From Rhizobium laguerreae (GTDB lineage: Bacteria > Pseudomonadota > Alphaproteobacteria > Rhizobiales > Rhizobiaceae), in assembly GCF_002008165.1 (NCBI RefSeq), contig NZ_MRDM01000020.1:1-64000 (forward strand): 64,000 nt of DNA. Direction: 5' to 3'. Positions 26,444-35,467 of this stretch are shown piece by piece (position 1 is the stretch's first letter; the number at the start of each line of letters is the position of its first letter). Under the pieces are notes generated by a model that made no database searches, was not told where the DNA came from, and worked only from the letters and a program-made list of their open reading frames with translations. The position numbers and the translations under genes were made by a program.

Positions 26444-27051
26444 TACCCGTCCCGATTTGCTTGGACAGATGAGAGGCTGTTGATCGCGGCAATTTGGAAA
26501 GACATGGGTCCCCTTTCATAGCTGCGCTGCTTACCAACGAACAATCATCCCGCCATATCCCCGGTCAACCAACGCAAACGAAGGCGGGGCTAAGCCTAAC
26601 GTCCATACCCACCACCCAAGGGCGTTGTTTGGATTAAGCTTGCAGTCTACCCCTCCCCCAAAAGTTGGTGCTGGGGCCTACGACATTGCCCATAAGAGGA
26701 GATGTCACCCGTGACCAATCACCGGTAGCTTGACGATGAAAGCATACCGCGAAGCACGTCGCGCCGAGCCGCAGTTCCGGTGAAGTGAGGCAATAATTCT
26801 GGCGCAGCCGGCTGTTGGCAGGTGACGCTTAGAAGGGTTGGGATTGCAATGGTTCTGCGTCATGGTCCTGGTTTTGTACGTTATATAAAGGGAGCGTCAC
26901 GCGTTGCGGCGTTGTCGGCGGTGACCCTACCGGCTCAAAGCGAAATCCTGATCGAGCTGAACTCCTTCCATCAATTCGCGCTGCCAAACGCGCGAGCGTT
27001 CGCAACTCTGGCGCACCGACGTGTCGCCCAGCGACGCGCTTGAGGGGTGTC
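26444..27051. other. Divergent intergenic region between the polymerase and glycosyltransferase operons
   Basis: These 608 bases should hold both promoters. They contain the second copy of the TTAGGCTWAGCCCC element (26586-26599, minus strand) and, about 50 bases further, another CCCCTCCCCCA tract like the one next to copy 1. A 73-codon frame at 26822-27043 lacks support. Confidence 0.55.
26586..26599 (-). promoter_or_regulatory. Candidate shared regulatory element, copy 2
   Basis: The minus strand reads TTAGGCTTAGCCCC, differing at one position from the element upstream of the export gene. It lies 143 bases upstream of the Wzy polymerase start and points toward it, the same orientation relative to the gene as copy 1. 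A shared regulator of export and polymerisation is an inference. Confidence 0.3.
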
Positions 27052-28002
27052 ATGGAGCGGCCGACATTCAGCGTCCTTATCAACAACTACAACTACGGTC
27101 GCTTCGTCGAACGAGCGATTGACAGCGCCTTGAGCCAAGAGGCGTCCAACGTTGAGATAATCGTCGTCGACGACGGCTCGAGCGATCAGTCGCGCTCTGT
27201 TCTCGACGGCTATGACAAGCGGGTGGCGGTGCTTTTCCAGGAAAACCAGGGACAGGCCGCCGCCATAAATGCTGCTGTGAAGTTAAGCAGTGGCGACATC
27301 CTCTGTTTTCTCGACGCCGATGACTGGTGGGCGCCAGGTAAGCTGTCGGCAACAGCCGCTGCTTTCCAATCCAATCCTCAGGCATCGCTTGTTTATCACC
27401 GACTTCAGCCAACGCAGACCGATGGTTCACCAGCCTTCAAGCCAATCCCTCGGACCCTGTGTTCAGGAAATTTGTCGCCACGGCTCGCCAGATCGGCTGG
27501 TTGGTGGCCCTTCCCGATGACATCAGCTATCGCTGTAAGGCGTAGCGCGTGGGATGCTGCAGGGGATATTCCCGAGCAGTTCCGCATGTCTGCAGATGCC
27601 TGGCTCACAGGCATCTACCCATTTCTGGGGGGCGTTGTCGCCTTGTCGGATCCACTCGGGTTCTATCGGATTCACAACAACAATTGGTATCGGCCAGTCG
27701 ATGACGCCGCCATGCTGCGAAGGCGGATGGCCCATTGGCAGGCTACCGTTGAAGCGACGAACCGGTTTCTTTCCGCGCACGATCTGGCGGGAAGGCTGCG
27801 TCTGACCGATCACTATCCGTACCGGGTGGCCTCAGCCAGACTGCAGGGCGCCGATACACGCACCCGGTTCAGACTTGCTATGGAAGGGCTCTTTTTCGCC
27901 GGAGAACCAAACTTGCTGAGGCGGACGCGTGATGCATTGCGCACAGCCTGCGACCTGCCTCGACTTGGTAAGGATGTCGGCGTGTCGGAGTCAGCGGGAT
28001 GA
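27052..28002 (+). CDS. Family 2 glycosyltransferase
   Basis: 316 residues. GT-A core: FSVLINNYNYGRFVERAIDS, IIVVDDGSSDQS, then FLDADDWW as the DXD metal/nucleotide site, with a later AWLTGIYPFLG acceptor region. It should transfer a sugar from a nucleotide donor to the growing lipid-linked oligosaccharide at the cytoplasmic face. The ATG at 27052 follows GAGGGG; an in-frame TTG four codons earlier is less likely. It is the first gene of a rightward operon with at least six members, and its TGA overlaps the next ATG. Confidence 0.88.
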   Translation: MERPTFSVLINNYNYGRFVERAIDSALSQEASNVEIIVVDDGSSDQSRSVLDGYDKRVAVLFQENQGQAAAINAAVKLSSGDILCFLDADDWWAPGKLSATAAAFQSNPQASLVYHRLQPTQTDGSPAFKPIPRTLCSGNLSPRLARSAGWWPFPMTSAIAVRRSAWDAAGDIPEQFRMSADAWLTGIYPFLGGVVALSDPLGFYRIHNNNWYRPVDDAAMLRRRMAHWQATVEATNRFLSAHDLAGRLRLTDHYPYRVASARLQGADTRTRFRLAMEGLFFAGEPNLLRRTRDALRTACDLPRLGKDVGVSESAG

Positions 28003-29099
28003 AGGCGCTGCTACTGGTTTCCGAATTGGAAGACTACACCATCTCCTTCGCTAGCGGCGTTGCGCGACATGCGCACGTCGTCCTAGCGGTTCCGCGCCGG
28101 CGCTACGCACATCTTGCTCCATGGATCGATCCGGCTGTCGATCTGCACCTGATGGACTGGCCAAGGCACCGCTCGCTCTCCAATCCCTGGTTCCTGCACC
28201 AACTCACACGTCTTATCCGGCAGGAGCGGCCGAACGTCATTCACCTTCTGAGCAACTCGACGCTCTGGTTGAACTTTGCCGCGCCGTTCTGGCGCCCAAT
28301 CCCGATCGTGACCACCGTCCATGACGTGGAAGTGCATCCCGGCGATTCCGACACCCGCACGCTGCCCGCCTGGGCTCCCCAATTGATGGTGCGGCAATCG
28401 GGTCATGTCGTCGTCCATGGCGAAGGGCTGAAACGAATGGTCCTCGAGCGATATTCAAAATCGCCTGATTGTGTCCATGTCCTGTCGCATCCCGCCATTC
28501 ATCGCTACGCGGAACTCGCTCGGCGGCACAAGATGGCGCGGCGCGGCGCAGATGGAACTTTGCGCGTTCTGCTGTTCGGACGGATTTTTGCTTACAAGGG
28601 ATTGGAGCATCTGATCCGTGCCGAGGCGATGCTCAAGGACCTGCTCCCCAATCTACGCATCACGGTCGCTGGCCGCGGCGATAATCCGTGGATCTTCCAG
28701 CCCCTTATGGGGGACGCCGGCCGCTATGATATCCGCAACCGCTTCATCGAGGATATGGAGGTCGCCCAGCTCTTTCTGGATGCCGACATCGTTGTCCTTC
28801 CCTATACGGAAGCCTCTCAAAGCGGCGTCCTCAATCTTGCCGCGGCATTTGGCAAGCCAGTTATCGTGACTGATGTCGGCGAATTGCGAGCCACCGTTCT
28901 GCCAAACGGACTGGGAATGGTGGTTCCACCGGGAGATGTGGAACAGCTCGCGAGAGCCATCTGGACATTGGCGGAAAATAACGAGCTCAGAAGCAATTTC
29001 GGGACCAGCGCGCTTGCATGGGCTACAGGTCCGAATTCGCCTCAACAGGTCGGAGCACAGGCTGCGGCCGTTTATCGTAAGGTGGTCGGGGCATGCTAA
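27999..29099 (+). CDS. Family 4 glycosyltransferase
   Basis: 366 residues, GT-B fold. The N-terminal part contains PIVTTVHDVEVHPGD. The C-terminal nucleotide-sugar domain has LRVLLFGRIFAYKGLEHLI, ITVAGRGD, and the E-x7-E-like region PYTEASQSGVLNLAAAFGKP followed by VIVTDVGEL. It is a retaining transferase of the GT4/WcaI kind, donor unknown. The start overlaps the stop of the GT2 gene (ATGA), which indicates coupled translation. Its own end overlaps the next glycosyltransferase by 7 bases. Confidence 0.88.
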   Translation: MKALLLVSELEDYTISFASGVARHAHVVLAVPRRRYAHLAPWIDPAVDLHLMDWPRHRSLSNPWFLHQLTRLIRQERPNVIHLLSNSTLWLNFAAPFWRPIPIVTTVHDVEVHPGDSDTRTLPAWAPQLMVRQSGHVVVHGEGLKRMVLERYSKSPDCVHVLSHPAIHRYAELARRHKMARRGADGTLRVLLFGRIFAYKGLEHLIRAEAMLKDLLPNLRITVAGRGDNPWIFQPLMGDAGRYDIRNRFIEDMEVAQLFLDADIVVLPYTEASQSGVLNLAAAFGKPVIVTDVGELRATVLPNGLGMVVPPGDVEQLARAIWTLAENNELRSNFGTSALAWATGPNSPQQVGAQAAAVYRKVVGAC

Positions 29100-30238
29100 T
29101 GAACGCGCTCACGGATGGGAATCGGGTAGCGATGCGGAACGCAGCAGCAACCGTCCGCCACTACGTCCCGGGTGGTTGCGAAAACGGTGGCGGAATTGGC
29201 AGGCTCGTCGGCTATATATCGAACACGGCGAAGGAGGCCGGCGAAACACACCTCGTCACCGATACCAGAGGGCCTCGGTGGTCCTCAGTTGCGTCGCCTG
29301 TGCGCCTGCTCGGCGCCGTCTTGATGATGGCGAAGGACCGGATAATTGCTCCGGCACGCATTCACCATATTCATGTCGCGGGTCGCGGCAGCACCGCAAG
29401 AAAACTGATCCTGACCGAGGCTGCCCGTCTCCTCGGATGCTCTCACATATTGCACCTGCACGACTACGACTACGCGACCGACTTTGCCGCACGCTCGCCG
29501 CGTCAACAAATGCTTGTACGCCGGATGTTCCAACATGCCGACCAAGTCGTGGCACTGGGCCAGCGCGACCGCATGACGCTCACGACGCTTCTCGGCGTGG
29601 AAGAGCGCCGCGTAGTCGTCATCGGCAATTGTGTTCCCGACCCCGGGCCGCGAAATGTTCATGTCGGCGAGATGCCGTTGATCATATTTCTCGGCCGGCT
29701 GAGCGAACGCAAAGGCGTTCAGGAGCTTCTGCTTGCCTTAAGTCATCCGATCATGAAAGAGCTCCGGTGGCGAGCCGTGCTGGCAGGCGACGGACCTGTG
29801 GAAGACTACCGGCGCCAGGCTGCCGCCATGGGACTTTCAGATCTGGTGAAAATGCCGGGCTGGCTTGGCGCCGACGAGGCGCAAGCCTTGTGTACACGGG
29901 CAGATATCCTGGTCTTGCCTTCGCATGCCGAGGGCTTGGCAATGGCTGTGGTCGAAGGGCTTGCCCATGGGCTCGCCGTCGTCACCACGCGCGTCGGCGC
30001 GCATGGCGAAGTCATCTCCGACGGTGAAACCGGCGTCTTCGTACCTGTCGGAGACAAGGATGCCCTGGCTGCGGCGCTGGCTAAGCTCGTCACCGACCCG
30101 GAAGTCCGCAACTATCTGTCGGCCAAGGCCCGCGCTCATTATCTCAACAATTTCAGTATGAAGGCTTACATGCGATCGCTGGACAAACTCTACGACGCGA
30201 TCTCCGCGCAACCTCAAACGACGGCGGGTGAACGATGA
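29093..30238 (+). CDS. Family 4 glycosyltransferase
   Basis: 381 residues, GT-B fold. Near the N-terminus is a GGIGRLVGYI loop. The C-terminal domain shows LIIFLGRLSERKGVQELLLA, AVLAGDGPVEDYRR and the conserved ILVLPSHAEGLAMAVVEGLA (E-x7-E). It is a retaining transferase for an unidentified donor, possibly one of GDP-fucose, UDP-xylose or the amino sugar made in this locus. Two starts are possible: ATG 29093, or ATG 29099, which overlaps the previous stop as TAATG. The stop overlaps the co-polymerase start (ATGA). Confidence 0.88.
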   Translation: MLMNALTDGNRVAMRNAAATVRHYVPGGCENGGGIGRLVGYISNTAKEAGETHLVTDTRGPRWSSVASPVRLLGAVLMMAKDRIIAPARIHHIHVAGRGSTARKLILTEAARLLGCSHILHLHDYDYATDFAARSPRQQMLVRRMFQHADQVVALGQRDRMTLTTLLGVEERRVVVIGNCVPDPGPRNVHVGEMPLIIFLGRLSERKGVQELLLALSHPIMKELRWRAVLAGDGPVEDYRRQAAAMGLSDLVKMPGWLGADEAQALCTRADILVLPSHAEGLAMAVVEGLAHGLAVVTTRVGAHGEVISDGETGVFVPVGDKDALAAALAKLVTDPEVRNYLSAKARAHYLNNFSMKAYMRSLDKLYDAISAQPQTTAGER

Positions 30239-32442
30239 CTATTTCGACTGTGCCGCCAGACCGCAACACCTCGCTCTCGTCGATGCGCTACGATCCCCGG
30301 CTTCAGGTAGAGACTCGTTCGGATGACCTTGATCTGACTTCGGGCCTGCGCCTTATCCGGCGACGGGTGGTCATGATAATGGCCATCGTCATGCTCCTTA
30401 TGGCGGTTGCCGCAACCGCGATTTCGGGATTGAAGCCGACTTATCATGCCGAGTCCCGGCTGATCATCCACACGCCTCTGGCGACAAAGCTCGGCACCGA
30501 CGAGTCCAGCCGCAACGATCCGCTGGACGCCACATCCGAGACCGAACGGCTTCTTTCCAGAAGCATCGCAGAGCGGGTAATCCGCGACCTGCGGCTCAAT
30601 GAATGGCCGGAATTCAATCCGGCGCTGCAAGAAATCTCGCCTATCGACAAGATCCGATCAATGCTACGCGGCTGGATCGACAGCGAAAAACCGTCCTTGC
30701 CGATACGGGACAGCATCGAGCCGATAATCCCAAAGTACTACAAGGCCCTCCGCGTTTGGCGCGATGGCCAGGGTGACGTCATTCAGATCGGTTTCGATGC
30801 GAGCGACCCCGAACTGGCCGCCTCGGTCCCGAACCGGCTCATCAGCATCTACCTCGAAGAGCGGAAGGACAGTCTGCGCGGTCGAGTGGACGCAGCAGAA
30901 GAATGGCTTCTGCTGCGCATCGACGAACAGATGGGGCGCGCCAAGGCAGCACGCGATGCCGCCGACGTGTACCAGAAAACGACCGACGTTGCCTCAAATG
31001 ACGACGATCAGGTTGAACAGATCAAGTCGATAATGGAGCTGGGCGAGCGGCGGACAAAAATCGAACAAAGCCGCGCTGAAGCGAGAGCAACGATAACCGC
31101 ACTCGAAGCGGCCGACGACCCCTCGCTCGTCCTGCAGAATATGGTCATTCCCGACAGCATTGGTGCAATGCAACGCGAGCTTCGTGCGCAGGAGCAAGAT
31201 CTCGAGCGCCTTCTTGAGACATATGGCAACACCGCCGACGCCGTGGTCGACACGCGCGCCAAGATCCTTAAATCCCGCACCGATCTCAGCCTTGCGACCG
31301 ACCGATATCTCCAATCGATACGCGCCAAGCTTGCGGCGCTCGATCATGAGGACGACGCAATCCGGTCGGCATTGGCGGCCGCTCATGAGAAACGCACTCG
31401 CTCTGCCCTGGCGCAAACCGAGTTGGCCCGACTCCAGCACATGGCTGACAAAGAGCAGACGGCGCTGGATAAGCTCGAGGAGCAGCGCCGTGGCCTGGCT
31501 GCGCAAGCGATGCTGCCGGGCGCGGAACTGGAAGTTTTGTCACCGGCCGCGGTGCCGCTGGCGCCGCAGGGACGCGGGCGGCTTTTCTATTTGATCGGCG
31601 CCCTTTTGGCTTCGATATCGATCGCGGTGACGGCCGCTTTCGTGGTCGAGATGTTGGACAATTCAGTCCGCAGCTTCGACCAGATGGCCGGAATGTCGCG
31701 CATCGTACCCGCCGGATTCATCCCGCACCTGAAACGGAAAGACCGGAGAGATCCGTCGATGCTCTTCGGGAGCATCCAAGACGGGATGTTTGACGAAGCA
31801 ATTCGCTCGGTCATGACTTCGCTTAAACAATCCAATGGCGGAAAGTTGCCCAACAGTATTGTTGTGACGTCGGCTCACAGCGGAGAGGGCAAGTCGCTTG
31901 TCGCCAGATCCCTGGCAATAGATCTCGCCGCCAACGGAATTCCGGTGCTGCTTGTCGATGGCGACCTCAGACTCGGAAATCTCGACTCGTTTTTCAAATC
32001 AGAGCTAAAGCAGGGGTTGAACGAATTCCTGTGTGGACAGGCCGGAATGCGGGACATCATCCATCACCATCCAAGCGGCATCGACTTCATCCCGGCTGGC
32101 AATGCCAGTCTCCATCGGCGCGTTCGTTTGACTGATGCGGCTGACATCGTCGCGATGGCCGCCTCACAGGGCCAAATCGTCATCTTCGACAGCGCACCTG
32201 TGCTCGCCTCGGCTGATACGATGCATCTGACAGCGTTAGCAGAACGAACGCTAGTGGTCGTAAAATGGGGAAAGACGAGCCGTCGGGCCGTAGAGTTTTG
32301 CCTACATCAGCTGAAGACCGCGCGCAACGCAGAGATTGCCGTTGCCATAAATAACGTCAATCCGAACAAACACGCCATGTACAACTTCAGCGATTCAGAA
32401 CTGTTTGCGAGCTCACTGAGGAAGTACCACGAGTTCACATGA
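30235..32442 (+). CDS. Polysaccharide co-polymerase with tyrosine-kinase domain (Wzc/ExoP-like)
   Basis: 735 residues. A membrane segment at about 44-66, a long periplasmic coiled-coil region (about 70-440), and a second membrane segment near 450-470 form the Wzz part. The cytoplasmic BY-kinase follows: Walker A GEGKS at 550-554, Walker A' LLVDGDLR near 573-579 and Walker B VIFDSAP. The C-terminus holds only two tyrosines (MYNFSDSELF, RKYHEF) instead of the usual tyrosine cluster, so the autophosphorylation-based control may be reduced. It sets chain length and gates export with the OPX protein at 4060-5373. It is coupled to the upstream glycosyltransferase by an ATGA overlap. Confidence 0.9.
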   Translation: MTISTVPPDRNTSLSSMRYDPRLQVETRSDDLDLTSGLRLIRRRVVMIMAIVMLLMAVAATAISGLKPTYHAESRLIIHTPLATKLGTDESSRNDPLDATSETERLLSRSIAERVIRDLRLNEWPEFNPALQEISPIDKIRSMLRGWIDSEKPSLPIRDSIEPIIPKYYKALRVWRDGQGDVIQIGFDASDPELAASVPNRLISIYLEERKDSLRGRVDAAEEWLLLRIDEQMGRAKAARDAADVYQKTTDVASNDDDQVEQIKSIMELGERRTKIEQSRAEARATITALEAADDPSLVLQNMVIPDSIGAMQRELRAQEQDLERLLETYGNTADAVVDTRAKILKSRTDLSLATDRYLQSIRAKLAALDHEDDAIRSALAAAHEKRTRSALAQTELARLQHMADKEQTALDKLEEQRRGLAAQAMLPGAELEVLSPAAVPLAPQGRGRLFYLIGALLASISIAVTAAFVVEMLDNSVRSFDQMAGMSRIVPAGFIPHLKRKDRRDPSMLFGSIQDGMFDEAIRSVMTSLKQSNGGKLPNSIVVTSAHSGEGKSLVARSLAIDLAANGIPVLLVDGDLRLGNLDSFFKSELKQGLNEFLCGQAGMRDIIHHHPSGIDFIPAGNASLHRRVRLTDAADIVAMAASQGQIVIFDSAPVLASADTMHLTALAERTLVVVKWGKTSRRAVEFCLHQLKTARNAEIAVAINNVNPNKHAMYNFSDSELFASSLRKYHEFT

Positions 32443-32494
32443 GTTCGAACAGCGTGTCCGCCTGATTCCGTCGAAATAAATTACGGAGACCGCA

Positions 32495-33586
32495 GTGAAA
32501 AACGAAAATAAAGTCGCGCTGATTACGGGTATAACGGGTCAGGACGGTGCGTATTTGGCCGAATTGCTCCTGGAGAAGGGCTATATTGTTCACGGCCTCA
32601 AGCGACGCTCATCGTCCTTCAACACCAGTCGCATCGAGCATCTATACGAGGATCCCCATGTCGAAAATCCTCGCTTTATTCTGCATTACGGGGACATGAC
32701 CGATTCAACGAACCTCATCCGCGTCGTTCAGGAAACGCAGCCGGACGAAATCTATAATCTCGCCGCACAGAGCCACGTTCAAGTCTCTTTCGAGACGCCG
32801 GAATATACGGCTAACGCCGATGGAACCGGCACCCTTCGGCTGCTTGAAGCAATTCGCCTCCTGGGGCTGACCAAGAAGACCCGCTTCTATCAAGCATCCA
32901 CCTCAGAGCTCTACGGCAAAGTGCAGGAAGTCCCGCAGAGCGAAACGACACCTTTCTACCCCCGATCCCCATACGCGGCGGCCAAGCTCTACGCCTATTG
33001 GATTGTGGTCAATTATCGCGAGGCATATGGCATGCACGCCTCGAACGGCATTTTGTTCAATCATGAAAGCCCGATCCGCGGCGAAACATTCGTGACGCGC
33101 AAAATCACCCGGGCGGCGGCTGCGATCCATCTTGGGCTGCAGGAAAGGCTTTATCTCGGCAATTTGGACGCCAAGCGCGACTGGGGACATGCACGAGAAT
33201 ATGTGCGTGGCATGTGGCTGATGCTGCAACAGGACGAACCGGAGGACTATGTCCTTGCGACCGGCGAAACGCACTCGGTTCGTTCCTTCGTTGACAAAGC
33301 CTTTGCCCATGTGGGCATGCCGATTGATTGGCGTGGGAACGGGGTTGAGGAAAAGGGATACGATAAGACATCCGGTCGGTGTGTGGTGGAGATCGATCCG
33401 GCTTATTTCCGTCCGACTGAAGTTGATCTTCTGATCGGCGATCCGACGAAGGCGCACACGAAGCTTGGCTGGAAACATCAGACCAGTCTTGATCAGCTGG
33501 TTGCAGAGATGGTTCGCGAGGATCTGAAAGTCATGGCACGAAATGTTCCGTCGGTCGGCGCAACCAAAGGTTTTGCCTATGCCTGA
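32495..33586 (+). CDS. gmd: GDP-mannose 4,6-dehydratase
   Basis: 363 residues with a full Gmd signature: ALITGITGQDGAYLAELLL, SSSFNTSRIEHLY, YNLAAQSHVQVSF, ASTSELYGKVQE and the catalytic Tyr-Lys in SPYAAAKLYAYW, then NHESPIRGETFVTRKI. It converts GDP-D-mannose to GDP-4-keto-6-deoxymannose with bound NADP. The start is GTG with a GGAG-type site. The stop overlaps the fcl start. Together with fcl it makes GDP-L-fucose for the polymer. It follows the co-polymerase by 52 bases and is probably in the same operon. Confidence 0.96.
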   Translation: MKNENKVALITGITGQDGAYLAELLLEKGYIVHGLKRRSSSFNTSRIEHLYEDPHVENPRFILHYGDMTDSTNLIRVVQETQPDEIYNLAAQSHVQVSFETPEYTANADGTGTLRLLEAIRLLGLTKKTRFYQASTSELYGKVQEVPQSETTPFYPRSPYAAAKLYAYWIVVNYREAYGMHASNGILFNHESPIRGETFVTRKITRAAAAIHLGLQERLYLGNLDAKRDWGHAREYVRGMWLMLQQDEPEDYVLATGETHSVRSFVDKAFAHVGMPIDWRGNGVEEKGYDKTSGRCVVEIDPAYFRPTEVDLLIGDPTKAHTKLGWKHQTSLDQLVAEMVREDLKVMARNVPSVGATKGFAYA

Positions 33587-34649
33587 GGTGATCTACAGCC
33601 TAGCCGGAAAGAGGGTCTATGTCGCGGGCCACCGCGGCATGGTGGGCTCTGCAATCGTCCGACGTCTCGCTTCCGAGGGCTGCGAGATTTTGACGGCCAC
33701 CCGCGCCGAGGTCGATCTCAGACGGCAGGAGCAGGTGGAGGCGTGGATGAGTAAGCATCGTCCCGACGCTGTCTTCCTGGCTGCTGCGAGGGTCGGCGGT
33801 ATTCTCGCGAACGCTACCTATCCGGCCGACTTCCTTTACGACAACTTGATTCTCCAAGCGAACGTCATCCACGCCGCCCATAGAGCTCACGTCGAAAAAC
33901 TGATGTTTCTGGGCTCGTCCTGCATCTATCCGAAATTCGCCGATCAGCCGATCGTTGAGGACTCACTTCTGACCGGATCGCTTGAGCCCACGAATGAATG
34001 GTATGCGATCGCCAAAATAGCCGGATTAAAGCTCTGCCAAGCCTATCGCAAACAGCACGGTAGAGATTTCATCTCGGCCATGCCTACTAATCTTTACGGT
34101 CCAGGCGACAATTTTGACCTCGGGTCAAGCCATGTCATGCCGGCGCTCATACGCAAGGCGCATGAGGCCAAGGTCAACCAGCAGCAAGAGATATGCATCT
34201 GGGGTACTGGCACGCCGCGGCGCGAATTCCTGCATGTTGACGATTGCGCCGACGCCTGCCTCCATCTCATGAAAACCTATTCCGCCGAAGGTCATGTGAA
34301 CGTAGGTTGTGGCGAAGACATTACCATCCTCGAATTGGCATACCTCGTCTCCAAGATCGTTGGTTTCGAAGGCAAGATCACGCGCGACCTCACCAAGCCA
34401 GATGGCACGCCACGTAAACTCCTGAGCGTCGACAAGCTTCGCACTCTCGGCTGGTCTCCTAAGATAAGTCTGAAGGAGGGCATCGCAGATGCCTACCACT
34501 CCTTCCTTGAAGGCCATCATCTCGAACGCAGCGACAGAGCTACGTCCGCCGACTTCATCGGTCAAAGCGACATCAGTTTCGAGAAAGCGAAGAGTTCGGC
34601 ACCGCATGCGCCCACGCTCTCGACCGTTGCGCATCATCCCTCGCCATAG
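33579..34649 (+). CDS. fcl: GDP-L-fucose synthase (3,5-epimerase/4-reductase)
   Basis: 356 residues. The hallmarks are VYVAGHRGMVGSAIVRRL, FLAAARVGGILAN, FLGSSCIYPKFADQPI and the catalytic WYAIAKIAGLKLC, followed by PTNLYGPGDNFD. It turns GDP-4-keto-6-deoxymannose into GDP-L-fucose. The ATG at 33579 overlaps the end of gmd by 8 bases; a longer frame only extends into gmd. The last 35 residues or so are a polar tail beyond the usual C-terminus (the family is near 320 residues). It looks like the last large gene of the rightward polysaccharide operon. Confidence 0.94.
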   Translation: MPEVIYSLAGKRVYVAGHRGMVGSAIVRRLASEGCEILTATRAEVDLRRQEQVEAWMSKHRPDAVFLAAARVGGILANATYPADFLYDNLILQANVIHAAHRAHVEKLMFLGSSCIYPKFADQPIVEDSLLTGSLEPTNEWYAIAKIAGLKLCQAYRKQHGRDFISAMPTNLYGPGDNFDLGSSHVMPALIRKAHEAKVNQQQEICIWGTGTPRREFLHVDDCADACLHLMKTYSAEGHVNVGCGEDITILELAYLVSKIVGFEGKITRDLTKPDGTPRKLLSVDKLRTLGWSPKISLKEGIADAYHSFLEGHHLERSDRATSADFIGQSDISFEKAKSSAPHAPTLSTVAHHPSP

Positions 34650-34704
34650 GGAATTTGCACGAGGGATAACAGGGGTTTGTCTCGGGGGGGACGCATATGC
34701 TGGG

Positions 34705-34848
34705 ATGGCGCAAATTATGCAACCTGTAGAAGTCAGGATTGCAGCGCTCATTTTCCTGATCGTCGTGTGGATGATGATTATCGGTGCGGCAGTGGATTTT
34801 TTCGCGGTCGAAATGCCGATATCGCTTGTCGCGCTATTAGGCAGATAG
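34705..34848 (+). CDS. Small single-span membrane peptide
   Basis: 47 residues: a short polar start (MAQIMQPVEVRI), one hydrophobic span (AALIFLIVVWMMIIGAAVDF) and a short tail. The same frame continues upstream into the fcl gene, but G-rich sequence 15 bases before ATG 34705 and the compact peptide suggest a real small gene. It would be the tail of the polysaccharide operon or a separate unit. No function can be proposed. Met 34717 is an alternative start. Confidence 0.45.
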   Translation: MAQIMQPVEVRIAALIFLIVVWMMIIGAAVDFFAVEMPISLVALLGR

Positions 34849-34953
34849 TCCACATCGGATGGCTCCACCGGGCCTTACCTCCGGCTGGACTTTCGGACCA
34901 CAATCGCTGCAGCAAAGTCGACAGGCGAAGAGAGGAGCCGGACGGAACCCGCC

Positions 34954-35298
34954 TCAGTTGATTGGCGGTTCCGCATCGATGTGACCGGGCGGCAAACTTG
35001 GCTGACCGAGCCCGAAGAACGCGCGCGCGGTCAAGCATGCGTCATCCCCTGGGACGCAGGCGCGGCAGACGTCAGGCCGAAGATCGTACACTTGACAGGA
35101 TGTCTCTGAACCGACGCGACCGACCAATGCGGAGCAACGCGCACCGTCGCAACGCATTCCTTGCTGGTTCGCGGCTACGAAATGCGCCGGCAGCAAATCG
35201 AGAGCAGCGTCTGTTTCGGTGGAAAATCTGGGCCAGGTCGGCGAGAAGGAGCAGCAGGCTCCGCAGCCTTGGCAATCGAAATCGATCAATGATGTCAT
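34954..35298 (-). CDS. YkgJ-type cysteine-cluster protein
   Basis: 114 residues. The N-terminal motif FDCQGCGACCSF and later Cys residues (MRCDGARCSAL, TSCQVYDLRPDVCRACVPG) form the CxxC-x-x-CC-type metal-binding cluster of the YkgJ/UPF0153 family, thought to bind zinc or iron-sulfur. The family's role is unknown. It stands alone between the polysaccharide locus and the methyltransferase gene, which starts 1.2 kb upstream on the same strand and ends 170 bases before it. Confidence 0.82.
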   Translation of the reverse strand: MTSLIDFDCQGCGACCSFSPTWPRFSTETDAALDLLPAHFVAANQQGMRCDGARCSALVGRVGSETSCQVYDLRPDVCRACVPGDDACLTARAFFGLGQPSLPPGHIDAEPPIN

Positions 35299-35467
35299 GG
35301 CCCGCTCCTACCACACAGCCCGCCAAGAGCAAAGCCTTCGCACGATTTACCGCCGCCGTTGAGGATAGGGCGGCTGGCGTTCTGCTGCAAGCCAGACGCC
35401 GCACTCGTCGACTTTCCTGACGAGGCCGGGAATGCGGCGCGGCATTTCCAACGGGAGGCGCGACCTG

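Noticed and set aside
26822..27043. A 73-codon frame ahead of the GT2 gene
   Set aside because: Weak start context and no motif; more likely the leader region of the operon.
28873..30027. A 384-codon plus-strand frame overlapping two glycosyltransferase genes
   Set aside because: It is out of frame with two glycosyltransferases that have full motifs and coupled starts; the product is arginine-rich shadow sequence.
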